A DNA stretch of 64,000 nucleotides from Stenopsyche tienmushanensis (Eukaryota; Arthropoda; Insecta; Trichoptera; Stenopsychidae): assembly GCA_008973525.1 (NCBI GenBank), contig WACJ01000530.1, forward strand, positions 2,170,001 to 2,234,000, written 5' to 3'. Below are positions 54,841 through 64,000 of the stretch, piece after piece. Position 1 is the stretch's first letter. The number at the start of each line of letters is the position of its first letter. Position numbers and translations under genes: made by a program. The notes under the pieces are model-generated. The model saw only the letters and a list, made by a program, of their open reading frames with translations, searched no databases and was not told the origin of the DNA.

Positions 54841-55300
54841 ATGATGAGACGCAAGACACCCATCTCTGTCTCAGATTCTCACACTCAATGTGCGAGATCA
54901 ATCTTTCTGGATTACTAGAGTCAGAAAGCATATATCAACAGATTTATATTAGAGTGGATTAATAAAAAATCTTCGAAAAAGAAATTTTGACCTGCCTTAG
55001 ATCCCTTTTTTGTAAAAACTTTTCAGCTTGTTCCGATAATTTTGTTGTGTTATCAAGAAAGCTAGGTACATGTTTAGTCGCATGTTTTTATTGTGTTCGG
55101 CGCGCTGTACCCATCCTATCCTATAACACCCACCCTATTCCTTTTACCGATGAGTTTTAAATAGTCCCAATGAGGTCTTTGCGATAACTCTTCGATTTTT
55201 TGCCTTAAATGGCTTGATTAGGGATTTTAATGGATTAAATAAGGGCTTTTTCGGATTATTTCACTCACTTTATTGCTTATATTTTTCAAATTTATTACTG
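54841..55300. other. 0.45 kb, short repeat only
   Basis: CGCGCTGTACCCATCCTATC then CTATAACACCCACCCTATTC at 55100-55140 matches 27598-27650. Nothing else recognised. Confidence 0.4.
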
Positions 55301-55306
55301 GGAATT

Positions 55307-55552
55307 GACGGGCGTCGAATAGAAAGACTCTATTCTCTAAATAACTATTTATTCCACACGAGAGAGAGAGAGAGATCTGGCTGCAGGAGGGACGACTTCC
55401 CGCAGCCAAGGCTAACCGATAACTCCTCTCGACTCCCGCCTCTTGCGCGTCACTCCCCAACCGTCCTTATGTATGTGCAATGTCTCCGCAGGGCCACAAG
55501 AGATGGCGCTGCTAAAATAACACATTGCAGATGGTAAATCGCCCACGCTACA
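55307..55552 (-). mobile_element. Solo-LTR-like element, copy 13
   Basis: GACGGGCGTCGAATAGAAAG, TTATTCCACACGAGAGAGAG, GGCTGCAGGAGGGACGACTT with hairpin, CCACAAGAGATGGCGCTGCT and TAAATCGCCCACGCTACA, the last being the true 5' terminus on the complement. The 3' terminus is missing and the CGACATCTTC part is deleted. Confidence 0.7.
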
Positions 55553-56638
55553 CTTCGTTATCAAAATTCAAAGACCCTTCCGTTCTCGGTTCATCCCTTA
55601 AGCTTCTATTGTCCGATTTAAATTCCTGGAACCAATATTCGCATCTATGGATTGTTACCAATTCACCATAAACATCTTTGAGTGTTTTCCTGACTTTTTA
55701 CAAATATTTTTCTATCACTTTATCCAGACTGAGTTCAAACATAAGATCTCAAAATACGCGAATATTTTTGGGTCGCCCCAATATAAATCCGCCGAATTTC
55801 AATCAAATTTTGCAAACGTGCAATGCAAACATCAAGCTTCATTATAATAATGAATTTGGCTCGATAATTTATAGAAATATGTGCATCTTGAGACTCTCAT
55901 TATACCGTTGCATCGAAGCCAAACTACCGTATTGGTCAAGTACTGCATTTTCTTATCGAATTTATTGCAATTATCGCGAAGTAATCTTCATATATTTCGT
56001 AGTAAATAAGGCACATAAAACGCGGCCATGCGACTTTAATGGCATTTAATTCTTTTTTAATGTAAATTTCCTCATACGTTCAAGAACATCTGACTCCGAC
56101 GACCCTTTCTGATCAATATATACATAGGGTATGGATTTATATTTTTAACAATACGTCCTATTTATACCCAATCAGACGATGTTATTTTATATATTTTTAT
56201 TACATACGTAAAAATATATATTTTTAAGCCGTTTTCTTCATCCTCCAGAATTTTACTTTAATACTTTACGACGTCAAAGGGTGAAAATTTGTGGCGCTCC
56301 CATAAAACACACTCTCTCCTTGACCCCCGCAATTGTATCGATGTACTGCCTTTTTTTTATAGATTCGTCAGTATTTCAAGGGTTATTTAATAAACTTCCC
56401 GGATGCATAATAATGCGATATTTTGTTGTGCATTGTACATTTTCTGTGAGTAATTCAATCCATACGTAGCTCATAAAAACGAAATTATTTCCGTCATTAT
56501 TTACCTTAGAATGAATAATGCGCGTAGCAATTCGACACGGCAGGGCTATCGAATTTAATTGTATATATTTCATTGAAATACTACATTTAAGAATGGTAAA
56601 TATCATTGACAATGTAACGTGGAGCGGGGACGCTCTTG
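55553..56638. other. 1.1 kb without recognised genes
   Basis: AT-rich; frames at 55647-56049 and 56376-56672 lack family signatures. Confidence 0.4.
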
Positions 56639-56639
56639 A

Positions 56640-56712
56640 GACAAAGTCTGTGGGAAGGACATCTTCCCGCAACCAAGGCTAACCGATGACTCCTATCTAT
56701 CTGCGTGGACGC
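56640..56712 (-). mobile_element. Solo-LTR-like fragment, copy 14 (hairpin core only)
   Basis: GTCTGTGGGAAGGACATCTT, CCCGCAACCAAGGCTAACCG and ATGACTCCTATC in family order. Confidence 0.55.
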
Positions 56713-56914
56713 TGATGTTGTTGATGTTGCTGGATTGGGATTTTCAATAGTTTAAGGAATTACATTGATAAATTTGATCAAAAATTACTAATTAATCCAT
56801 TTGTTTAATATAAAAAAATAATTAGAAGGTGAAAGAATTTTATTTATTTAAGAAAAGATACAAATTAAATTCAAAAATAAAACAGTAAAAAATTCAAATA
56901 TTTTGAAAATATGC

Positions 56915-57115
56915 TCGAAGTAACATTAAACATCGAATGTTTCGTCATTTAGTCTGGATCTGATTTTGAATTTATTCATCAGTAGCCAAGCAACCTGCTG
57001 TTAAAAATGCACGCTCAGACTCAACATTCGTAGGAGGTATAGTCATCAGATATTTAAATGCTAGTTCGAATTGATGATAAATTCAAGTGATTGATAAAAT
57101 TCCTTTCTGCTGAGA
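56915..57115 (-). pseudogene. hAT transposase C-terminal dimerisation domain remnant
   Basis: The minus strand reads FKYLMTIPPTNVESERAF then LTAGCLATDE and a stop. A shifted frame continues NKFKIRSRLNDETFDV. This is the conserved hAT C-terminal block 'PxTxVxSERxFSxAGxxxxxxRxxLxxxxxxxLxFL'. Two frame breaks make it a relic. It is joined at 57115-57130 to the 240-bp dispersed repeat, probably by an internal deletion of the parent element. Confidence 0.75.
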
Positions 57116-57130
57116 CATGAACGCTCAGAT

Positions 57131-57600
57131 TCGCAAAATTCCCGATTTCCCGACAAATTATTTATTCCCGTCGCTGCAGATGTATACTTATATACTATAA
57201 TACTTCGATGTGATTCATAATTATATTACGGAGGAATACAAAAATTCTGAAGCCCGTATCTATTATATTTCATATCGATATTCCCATTATTAGAGTCGAG
57301 GTGTAGTAAATACATCACCGGTAGGGAAAGTTTAATGCAACAATTTGAAAAATATATATGTACTGTATATATGTATATATAGATTAGACAGTCACTAGGC
57401 GTCGCCTAAGTTCGCCAATTAGTAGTTAAGCCACTGTTTCCAAGCGTCCAGATTTCGGCGATAATGTCTCGATTTAGTAGCCTTCAACGTGCTGGCGAAG
57501 TGTACGATTTCTATTGGATAAAAATTTCAATCCTGAATTTTTCGGGGAATCCCGGGATTCATGAGCATCTAAAACTGTCCGGGAATCCCGGGATTGGATT
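57131..57600 (-). repeat. 240-bp dispersed repeat, copy 3, plus GGGAATCCCGGGATT palindromes
   Basis: 57131-57368 is the complement of 37585-37830. It continues with GTCTCGATTTAGTAGCCTTC and two GGGAATCCCGGGATT units at 57545 and 57582. The order mirrors 37533-37830. Adjacent to a hAT transposase fragment, so probably the 5' part of a hAT element. Confidence 0.6.
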
Positions 57601-57712
57601 CCCTAGTCCGGATACAGTAACGGAAACATCTGTGTTAAATAACGAAACTAATGAAGTACACATTCGGCATTGTATGCTACTTTTTTGCATCGGCAAAACA
57701 ACAAAAACGAGC

Positions 57713-57862
57713 AACCATCGGTTGGCCTTGGCTGCGGGAGGACGTCCTTCCCACAGTCAGATCTCTATCTCTCTCGTGTGAATAAAGAGTCATCTAAAGA
57801 AGAGAGTCTTTCTGTTCGACGCCCGTTCATCCCCAACCATCAGTCCGGCTACAAAAAAAATA
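57713..57862 (+). mobile_element. Solo-LTR-like fragment, copy 15
   Basis: CATCGGTTGGCCTTGGCTGC, GGGAGGACGTCCTTCCCACA (hairpin), TCGTGTGAATAAAGAGTCAT, TTCGACGCCCGTTCATCC and CAGTCCGGCTAC. The 5' half is missing. Confidence 0.6.
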
Positions 57863-59388
57863 ATACATTTGAACTTTCTATACTAAATACGCGAATACTT
57901 TTCAATATCTCCAATAATTTTATAATGCTGACGTTGCTTGATAGAATTTATTTTAGCTTTAAACACTAAAATCGAATAAATTTATTGAATATTTTCCTAT
58001 TGAGATAATGCAAAAGACTTGTTTTTGAAGTATCTATTCCTATATGTTTTCATTGGTATTCAATCCCCCCCAAGATTATTGGTTATTATCTTAAGAACAT
58101 CAATCAATTATTTTGGATTATGCCATTTAATCATCAATCCTAATTTATTGTTCATTTTCATTGATGTTTATTATTGTTTCTGTTAAATTCAGACGTTAAA
58201 GCTGTCTTAAATTCACTCTTTATATCATCCATTTTTTCTCCAAATTGCATGTATAATTGGCAATTTTTAATTCGGATTTTGATATTTGACAACTGTCAAG
58301 TACATTCAGGACCAATTTCGGACCGCATATCCGTGTTGGGCCCGCCTGAATTCGGTCTTGGGATTTGCGCGCGTGTCCCTGCAAACGTACCCGCCTATAT
58401 TTCACGTCGAGAAATGTCAACACGGAGGTTTGTATTATTTTACTTCAGCTATTAATCGCTTGCATACTTTGCAATTTATGCAGAGAAGTTGAGCATCAAG
58501 TCATGTTCGAAAGTTTTATGCAAGTTTATGAGGAACGCAAGGCGCATCCACTCAAATGCGAATTTTATATGCAAATCATGGATGCGACGTCGCTTCCATG
58601 CTTAACATAACACGGGTCAAATGTTAATATCCTCCCTTCATATTTATCTCAAATACGTGTATCTATAGCTTCCAAGTACGCATAGCATCCGAGGATCGTC
58701 AGATCTCGGAAGAAACGGATGGCTCAGGGCGTCCGACCCAATTTCGCGGATGACGATCGATCCCATTATCCTACGCGATTAAAACTGCACTCCAGTCATT
58801 AGGGCATTATTCAGTTTACACCGTATAAGGACTTTTATGGACGTTTCGAATTAATGCATTTGCAAGAGCGAAATGTTCATGCACTATTTCATTATACGGT
58901 GTATTATGTTTCTTTTATCCGATAACCGCCCACCGCGGTTGTACCACAATTTCGCTGCTACAATACGACAGTGGCTTTAAACATAGGCCGCATATCGCTC
59001 GCATTAATCCCGACCGAAAATTTAAATACGACATGAATTAAAAATTGCATCCCGTTATCGGTATTTATTGGCAGGATGCAGGGAATTCGGTGTAGGTCTT
59101 TGTGCCCGGGCGAAGCGAGCACTTGGCTCTTGTGATCCCCAATTCTGTATAAAATGCTTGAAAAACCCACTTCAAATGCTTCAAACTGCTTTCGATCTGA
59201 TAGTTGAGAAAGTTTCATTCAAACAGGGAATGATCGCTGATTGTTCCTTTTCAGATATTTCAGTCTTCCAGTAGTTACACGATTTTCATAGGAGACTTTA
59301 CCAGAGAAAGAATTTGTTTTCCATTACTTTTCACATATAGTTAACACATTGTATGCGGGAGGCTGTGCTCATTAAGATGATTAGATGA
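57863..59388. other. 1.5 kb without recognised genes
   Basis: AT-rich with a GC-richer part at 58300-58420. Open frames at 58174-58610 and 58958-59274 have no family signature. Confidence 0.45.
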
Positions 59389-59743
59389 TGCACGGGTCCG
59401 TTCTTCTATCGGGCTGAGATGTTGCTGGACGAATGGATGGGAATAGACGAGAATCGAATAAAAAGATTATCTTCTCTAAATAACTATTTATTCCACACGA
59501 GTGAAAGAGAGAGAAATTTGGCTGCAGGAGGGACGATCTCCCGCAGTCAAGGCTAACCGACGACTCTCCCGGCTCACGCTTCCTGCGCGTCACTACCCAA
59601 TCAGGTGCAATGTCTCTGCAGAGCCACAAGAGATGACGCTGTTAAAATAACACATTGCACCTGAAGAGAGACGGAAGATGTCGCTGTTATTCTGTCGAAT
59701 TAAATCTGGGACTGCGTGGGGATGGTAAATCGCCCATGCTACA
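59389..59743 (-). mobile_element. Solo-LTR-like element, copy 16 (full-length reference copy)
   Basis: 355 bp. On the minus strand it runs from TGTAGCATGGGCGATTTACC to AGAACGGACCCGTGCA, a TG...CA format. In between: AACAGCGACATCTTCCGTCT, CAGGTGCAATGTGTTATTTT, a mutated GCGTCATCTC, AGTGACGCGCAGGAAGCG, the hairpin, GAATAAATAGTTATTTAGAG and TTCGATTCTCGTC. No convincing target duplication (GATGA versus ATATT). Not linked to gag or pol. Confidence 0.7.
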
Positions 59744-60002
59744 ATATTTTAGTGATATATGTTTTTAAATCGACTTAAATCAGACCAAACCAGGATCGAG
59801 AGATTAAAGAAATATAGATATATTTGAACCATAATATAATTATGATTTTAGTCAAAATATTAAAGAGAAATTTCTACATACACGGTAGGGCAAATTGGAC
59901 TGAACGTCACGAAAAGTGAAACCCCAAGCGACAATTGGCCCAAAAGAGACAAGTCTCTCCGTATCCATCCTGTACATTCTCATAAAAATCCATTTTTCTC
60001 TC

Positions 60003-60045
60003 AAGACCGCGCAGCGTGAATCAAGCTTGTATATCAATTAATTAA
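60003..60045 (-). repeat. Family J repeat, short copy
   Basis: GACCGCGCAGCGTGAATCAA then GCTTGTATATCAAT, matching 54643-54665. Confidence 0.55.
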
Positions 60046-60222
60046 TTAATAAAAAATCATAGTCATCCTTAGAAATATACAATATCACTTTTATGCGGCA
60101 TATGGAAATCGTGGTTGAAATACAAACCTTCAATTGAAAAACTAGGTGTTTCTCTCTGCCCTGATGCCGCGTAATAGTGAAATCTTTATAGGAAACCGCG
60201 CCTATCGAGGATCAAATGGATC

Positions 60223-60342
60223 TGTAGCATGAGCGAATTATCATCCCCATGCAATGGCGCTGTTAACCTGAGCAAATTTGATTCGACAGATTAACGGCGA
60301 TTTATAACCTTGGCTGCGGGAGGACGTCCTTCCCGCATTCCC
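60223..60342 (+). mobile_element. Solo-LTR-like fragment, copy 17
   Basis: TGTAGCATGAGCGAATTATC then ATCCCCATGCAATGGCGCTG, GATTCGACAGATTAACGGCG, and after an internal deletion ACCTTGGCTGCGGGAGGACG with hairpin. The 3' part is lost. Confidence 0.6.
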
Positions 60343-61230
60343 TACGTTTCTTTCGCAGATGAGAGCATGCAACACATCTTGTATAAGCTAATGATGGTTC
60401 TTCCTTTTTCAATCGATGAATAAATACCAAAATATGGAGGCCAAAACCTCACTAAGTGATGTGTTTATATTTGCGTTTTTGGTTGCCCTGGGCGGTTTTC
60501 GCCGATTGCTGTGCACTCAGCTGATAACCGATTGTCACATATCGCATGAAAAAAATATTTTTATCGGACTGAAACATCTCCAAACAGCACTCTGAATTGT
60601 GGACGCGTTGGTCGAGTGTAAATAAACTTGGTACCTACTTCGAGCCGAACTTTCTCATGGACAAATGTGGATGCAAAATAGTTAATACATTGCCTTCTGA
60701 ATCAATTTATTGTAATTTAATATAGATTGAGACAACTTTAAATTTTAAAAAAATCAATTTTAATGTTAAATTTAATCAAATTTGAGTGCATATTAAAGAA
60801 CGATTTAATGGTAAAAACGTACTCAAATCGGTAACACTTGTCTTGGTACATATTTTAGACTTGGTTTTTCAATGAATTCCGTATGAAGTCATGGATGATT
60901 AGAGATAAATTACCATGGAAGGTTAGTACCTGTGAAGGTCCTATCTATAAAATGGACAATTGCTGTTTATTAATACGTTTATCAATTTTAAAGTTAAAAC
61001 TAGTTTTAACTAGACAAAATGCTTTTTGATAAAATGGTGCAGTTAAAACACTGTATAAATGGTGAGGTACGGGTTTTGATCTGGTGGAATTATCGGTCCG
61101 TACTTCTTCAAAAACGAAATTGACATTGTCATAACCATCAACGGCGAGCAACTTCTTTTCTCGTTTTTTTCCCGAATACATGCCACCAAGCAAAGCCGCG
61201 GCGGATATTTGAAAGATGTTAAATTATATA
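60343..61230. other. 0.9 kb without recognised genes
   Basis: AT-rich; the frame at 60945-61193 (-) has no family signature. Confidence 0.4.
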
Positions 61231-61232
61231 CT

Positions 61233-61345
61233 TATTGCCATAAAATATTCTTTCAAATAAAAAAGAAATTAAGGTAATATCATACACATGGTTTGTTTTA
61301 TTTGCATTTAAAGATTGAGCGTCTTTATTGAAAGACTCTATATAT
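61233..61345 (+). repeat. TGTTTTATTTGC...GAGCGTC repeat copy
   Basis: TTGCCATAAAATATTCTTTC, AATAAAAAAGAAATTAAGGT, TTTGTTTTATTTGCATTTAA and TTGAGCGTCTTTATTGAAAG match 50676-50785. Confidence 0.55.
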
Positions 61346-62220
61346 GTATGTATTGATAAGATCATCTGTAAGTAAAATTTAATTCCTTTTATCATCGATC
61401 TGTATGTCTTTGTCTGCATTATATGCAGTTCTGATTTTTTGTCGTTTGGCGGACAGCATGCATTCAGGTTCTCGACAATCTTTGACATTTTGGAGCGGAG
61501 TCCGTTGCACTCTCACTTGATCGGAATTGCATCAGATGAAAGGACATGCAATCTCTCGGTGTGTTTGAGGCCGTTCTCTATTTCGCTTAATAGAAGACCA
61601 CACGGATCGGCAGTTTAGTTCCCCGTCGGATGCTGCTGGAGCCTTTAAGAGATGAAGTTTTCCGCCTCCCGCCGCCCACACCGCACTTCGATATCAGATA
61701 ATTAAAATTCCGATATGTTCATTAGTTGGCCGCTTTTGCTAAATCTTTCATGACTCATACTTACATGTGCACTTAGGCTCTCTCCATATACATGTCCATT
61801 GCTGCGAATAAATAAAGCAGATTAATCGAAAACTGCAGCTAAATTGCTCGCCTCATAACCACGCGGGGCGTAATACGCACTATCCCTATTTATTGTATGG
61901 CCGATGTCCATTTTCAAATGGGCTAGAAACTCAATGCGCCATTCTAATCCATTTATGTCCTTTCCAGCTTTGATTTATCCAGTTTTCATGCAGCAATGTC
62001 CTAAACATGTCTTCACTTCGCCCATAGAATCCTTACTTCATTATTACTTCCTGCTCTGAAGAGTTCCGCAACCTTTTTCGCGTATTAAGAAAACACAATG
62101 ATCCATAAAGAGTAAGCACGCACACGTTGCGAGCAGCGCACCATAGCGTTTTATTTACAATACCCTACTTGAATTTCTAATAGAATATTATTTATTCAAA
62201 TAATATTAAACATTACATTT
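61346..62220. other. 0.9 kb without recognised genes
   Basis: GC-richer at 61490-61690; no family signature or repeat seen. Confidence 0.4.
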
Positions 62221-62221
62221 A

Positions 62222-62335
62222 CGTCCTTCGCGTGCATTATGGAGACACTACGCGCATCTATGCGCAGCATAAAGCAACCACTACGCCATTAGCAGGCCAA
62301 TTTTATTATATATTACACAACACACAGCCACATCT
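62222..62335 (-). repeat. GTAGTGGTTGCTTTATGCTGC repeat copy
   Basis: On the complement TGTGGCTGTGTGTTGTGTAA, TATATAATAAAATTGGCC and GTAGTGGTTGCTTTATGCTG. Same family as 1342 and 40195. Here it lies just downstream of a mariner relic. Confidence 0.5.
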
Positions 62336-62336
62336 T

Positions 62337-62873
62337 CTATTTAACAATTTCCATTAACAAATGGAAACAAGTATTTTGTATTTTGACAGTGCTCCAGTGT
62401 GAGCATTCTGTATGAGCAGCATCTCGTACACAACTTCTTGTATCCGAGTTTTTCCGACACAATATCACCAAGGAGACTTCATCAAAAATATCAGAAAATT
62501 CTTCATGAAGGTCGTCAATCGTCACATGGTGGTAATTTTGCACTTATTCTTCAATATTTTGTACGAGTTCATCAGAAATCACTGATGGTCTCCCACTTCT
62601 TGCCTCGTCATGAGTATCAGTACGGCCTTCTCTGAACAATCTAGCCCATTTTCTGACATTTTGTCGACTCATCACATCACTACCAATAACTTCCACGAGC
62701 TTCCGACGGATATTCGCAGCGATATTTTTCTGCAAAGTCAAAAAACGGATGACCATGTGGATCTCGCACTGATGGCGGTGGTGGCGAGAGCGCGCGACGA
62801 CCTCTCCATCGGAAGAATTTACTGTGTAAAATGACCTGGCCTTAGAACCTTCAATACTTAAATTGTGCATCAT
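62337..62873 (-). pseudogene. Mariner transposase N-terminal part in a composite unit
   Basis: One minus-strand frame (from about 62873 to 62544) covers NIAANIRRKLVEVIGSDVMS, RQNVRKWARLFREGRTDTHD and EARSGRPSVISDELVQNIEE, the cleanest mariner helix-turn-helix here. A shifted frame adds VTIDDLHEEFSDIFDEVSLV and traces of SEKLGYKKLC. The catalytic domain is missing. It is joined on its 5' side, through the linker at 62850-62912, to an LTR-like segment. Confidence 0.8.
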
Positions 62874-62912
62874 ATGATGAATTGATTAAAATCATTTATT
62901 TGCTATTTTCAT

Positions 62913-63221
62913 TGCACGCGGGTTTGTTCTGCTATCGGGCCATGATGAAGCTGAGCAAATGGTATGAAAGTGTTCGAGTGCGAATAAAAATATTTCATAT
63001 TTTTAACTGTTTTCCATATTACGATGAGATAGAGAGACATCTGACAGTGGGAAGGACGTCTTCTCGCAGTCAAGGCTATTCGATGGCTCCCACCGGTTAT
63101 ATCAGATGCAATTCGTCCGCAGCAACGCAGAAGATGTCAATGTTAAATTAACACATTGCATCTGAACAGATACGGAAGATGTCACAAGATGTTATCTGCA
63201 CAGATTAACAGCGCAATTGTG
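62913..63221 (-). mobile_element. LTR-like segment of the third composite unit
   Basis: On the minus strand it ends AGAACAAACCCGCGTGCA, as at 28937, and contains CCATCGAATAGCCTTGACTG, CGAGAAGACGTCCTTCCCAC (hairpin), and AACATTGACATCTTCTGCGT. The terminus runs directly into ATGAAAATAGCAAATAAATG, the linker of the composite units. Confidence 0.65.
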
Positions 63222-63225
63222 TGAG

Positions 63226-63452
63226 TACCTATTTATTCCACACGAGAGAGTGAGAGATCTGGCTGCTGGAAGGACGACCTCCTGCAGCCAAGGCTAACCA
63301 ACGACTCTCTTGACTCCCACCTCCTGCGCATCACTCCCCAACCAGCAACGGTGTACGCACAAGAAGCCATCGGTCGGTATGCAAGTGCAATGTCTCCGTA
63401 GGGCCACAAGAGATGGCGCTGTTTAAATAACACATTGCACCTGAATTCTCCA
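63226..63452 (-). mobile_element. Solo-LTR-like element, copy 19
   Basis: TTATTCCACACGAGAGAGTG, GGCTGCTGGAAGGACGACCT with hairpin, GTACGCACAAGAAGCCATCG, GTGCAATGTCTCCGTAGGGC, CCACAAGAGATGGCGCTGTT and ACATTGCACCTGAA. It directly abuts the previous LTR-like segment. Confidence 0.65.
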
Positions 63453-63833
63453 ATTGAAATCATCGTTTATTAAGGGTTCAATGGGTTCAGGGGGCTTAAA
63501 CTAAAATTGCGCCAAGGGCCTCTCAAGTTCTAAATCCGCAAACAAACTGTTCTATACGTTTCTATGAAAAATTTTCTATGAAAGTTTTTTTTTGCGACCC
63601 ATGTTGATCTTTAAGTTTGTCCTCTCTTCTAAAATTAATATGATGTTGAATTTGTAATAACAAGCAGCCGACTCCCGGTTTCGGACCACTGCCCCAATGA
63701 ATACCCAGTGATCCAAGTATCGATAATGCAACCCAACCATGTGCATTCAAATCTTCTGATCGGGCAGAGTGACTTAATCTGATACCTACAAAATGCTGAA
63801 GCAAATCTGCACGCGGTATAATAAATGCATCCA
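63453..63833. other. 0.4 kb without recognised gene
   Basis: Nothing recognised; a minus-strand frame at 63562-63904 overlaps the reverse transcriptase fragment antisense. Confidence 0.35.
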
Positions 63834-64000
63834 ATGATGCTATTACGACTCACATGTGTCATATTTGCGGATGACACACGAAAGCACTTCGAGTTGTCTG
63901 TCAATCCGGTCGTTGAGGAAGCGAAAAGTATCCTGTAGGAAGCCGCTTATTGCCTCGGCGACGATGGAATCCGGTTGTGATTCACCTGCATGGCGCTGGA
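63834..64000 (+). pseudogene. Reverse transcriptase fragment running off the window (FADD motif)
   Basis: A plus-strand frame reads MLLRLTCVIFADDTRKHF then ELSVNPVVEEAKSIL, a stop, and EAAYCLGDDGIRL. FADD is the usual variant of the catalytic YADD box of non-LTR reverse transcriptases, followed as expected by a helix of about 20 residues and 'xxLGLxL'. One stop codon is visible. It may belong to the R1-like family whose C-termini lie at 31335 and 50080. The rest is outside. Confidence 0.5.

Noticed and set aside
59384..59748. Target-site duplication of the full-length LTR-like copy
   Set aside because: The flanks GATGA and ATATT do not match, so I do not claim one.
1..64000. CRISPR arrays, bacterial operons, prophage
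   Set aside because: No regularly spaced identical repeats of suitable length; introns, polyadenylation-like signals and insect transposons show eukaryotic DNA.

Overview
This is an AT-rich stretch of animal nuclear DNA, almost certainly from an insect or close arthropod relative. It has spliced coding sequence with GT/AG introns, no operons, mariner relics and R1-clade non-LTR relics (a group found mainly in arthropods), and repeats make up much of what can be read. I cannot name the species.

The only convincing host gene lies near the right-hand third, on the + strand. It encodes a long C2H2-type zinc-finger protein. One large exon (51382-53420) and a second exon (53812-54327) together encode at least 851 residues with 14 recognisable zinc-finger units and an unusual fourfold GGKWKP-type repeat. 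The second exon ends inside the last finger, so the gene continues to the right through an intron of more than 9.6 kb. No further exon is visible in the window. A 5' non-coding exon must lie upstream of the acceptor at 51366.

Everything else is dominated by decayed mobile DNA. (1) About 19 dispersed copies or pieces of one solo-LTR-like family carry a GC-rich hairpin just before an AATAAA signal; several also carry a motif resembling the insect CTCF core. (2) Mariner relics of two kinds are present: several copies of a family with a TACGAGGGTCATCC-type end, and a single longer copy at 7198-7860. (3) A pogo/Tigger-like family has TA target duplications, and its largest copy keeps a CENP-B-type helix-turn-helix remnant and is split by another transposon. 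(4) A TTAA-flanked MITE family has one copy flanked by CTAG instead. (5) Two copies exist of a MITE with 23-bp inverted ends. (6) There are hAT remnants, a Tc1-like remnant, R1-clade reverse transcriptase pieces, the C-terminal tail of another non-LTR element, and several LINE/SINE-type 3' tails.

Region by region: 0-10 kb holds mariner and pogo-like relics. 10-14 kb holds LTR copies. 14-27 kb is mostly featureless, apart from GC-rich islands and two DNA transposons. 27-32 kb holds composite LTR/mariner/LINE-tail units and an R1 piece. 32-50 kb is mixed repeats. 50-54.3 kb is the zinc-finger gene. 54-64 kb is its presumed large intron or 3' flank, with further LTR, hAT and mariner pieces and a reverse transcriptase fragment running off the right edge.

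The most interesting structure is a recurrent chimera in which an LTR-like segment is joined to a mariner 5' region at three loci. Two of these also end in the same LINE-like tail, which resembles a composite non-autonomous retroposon.
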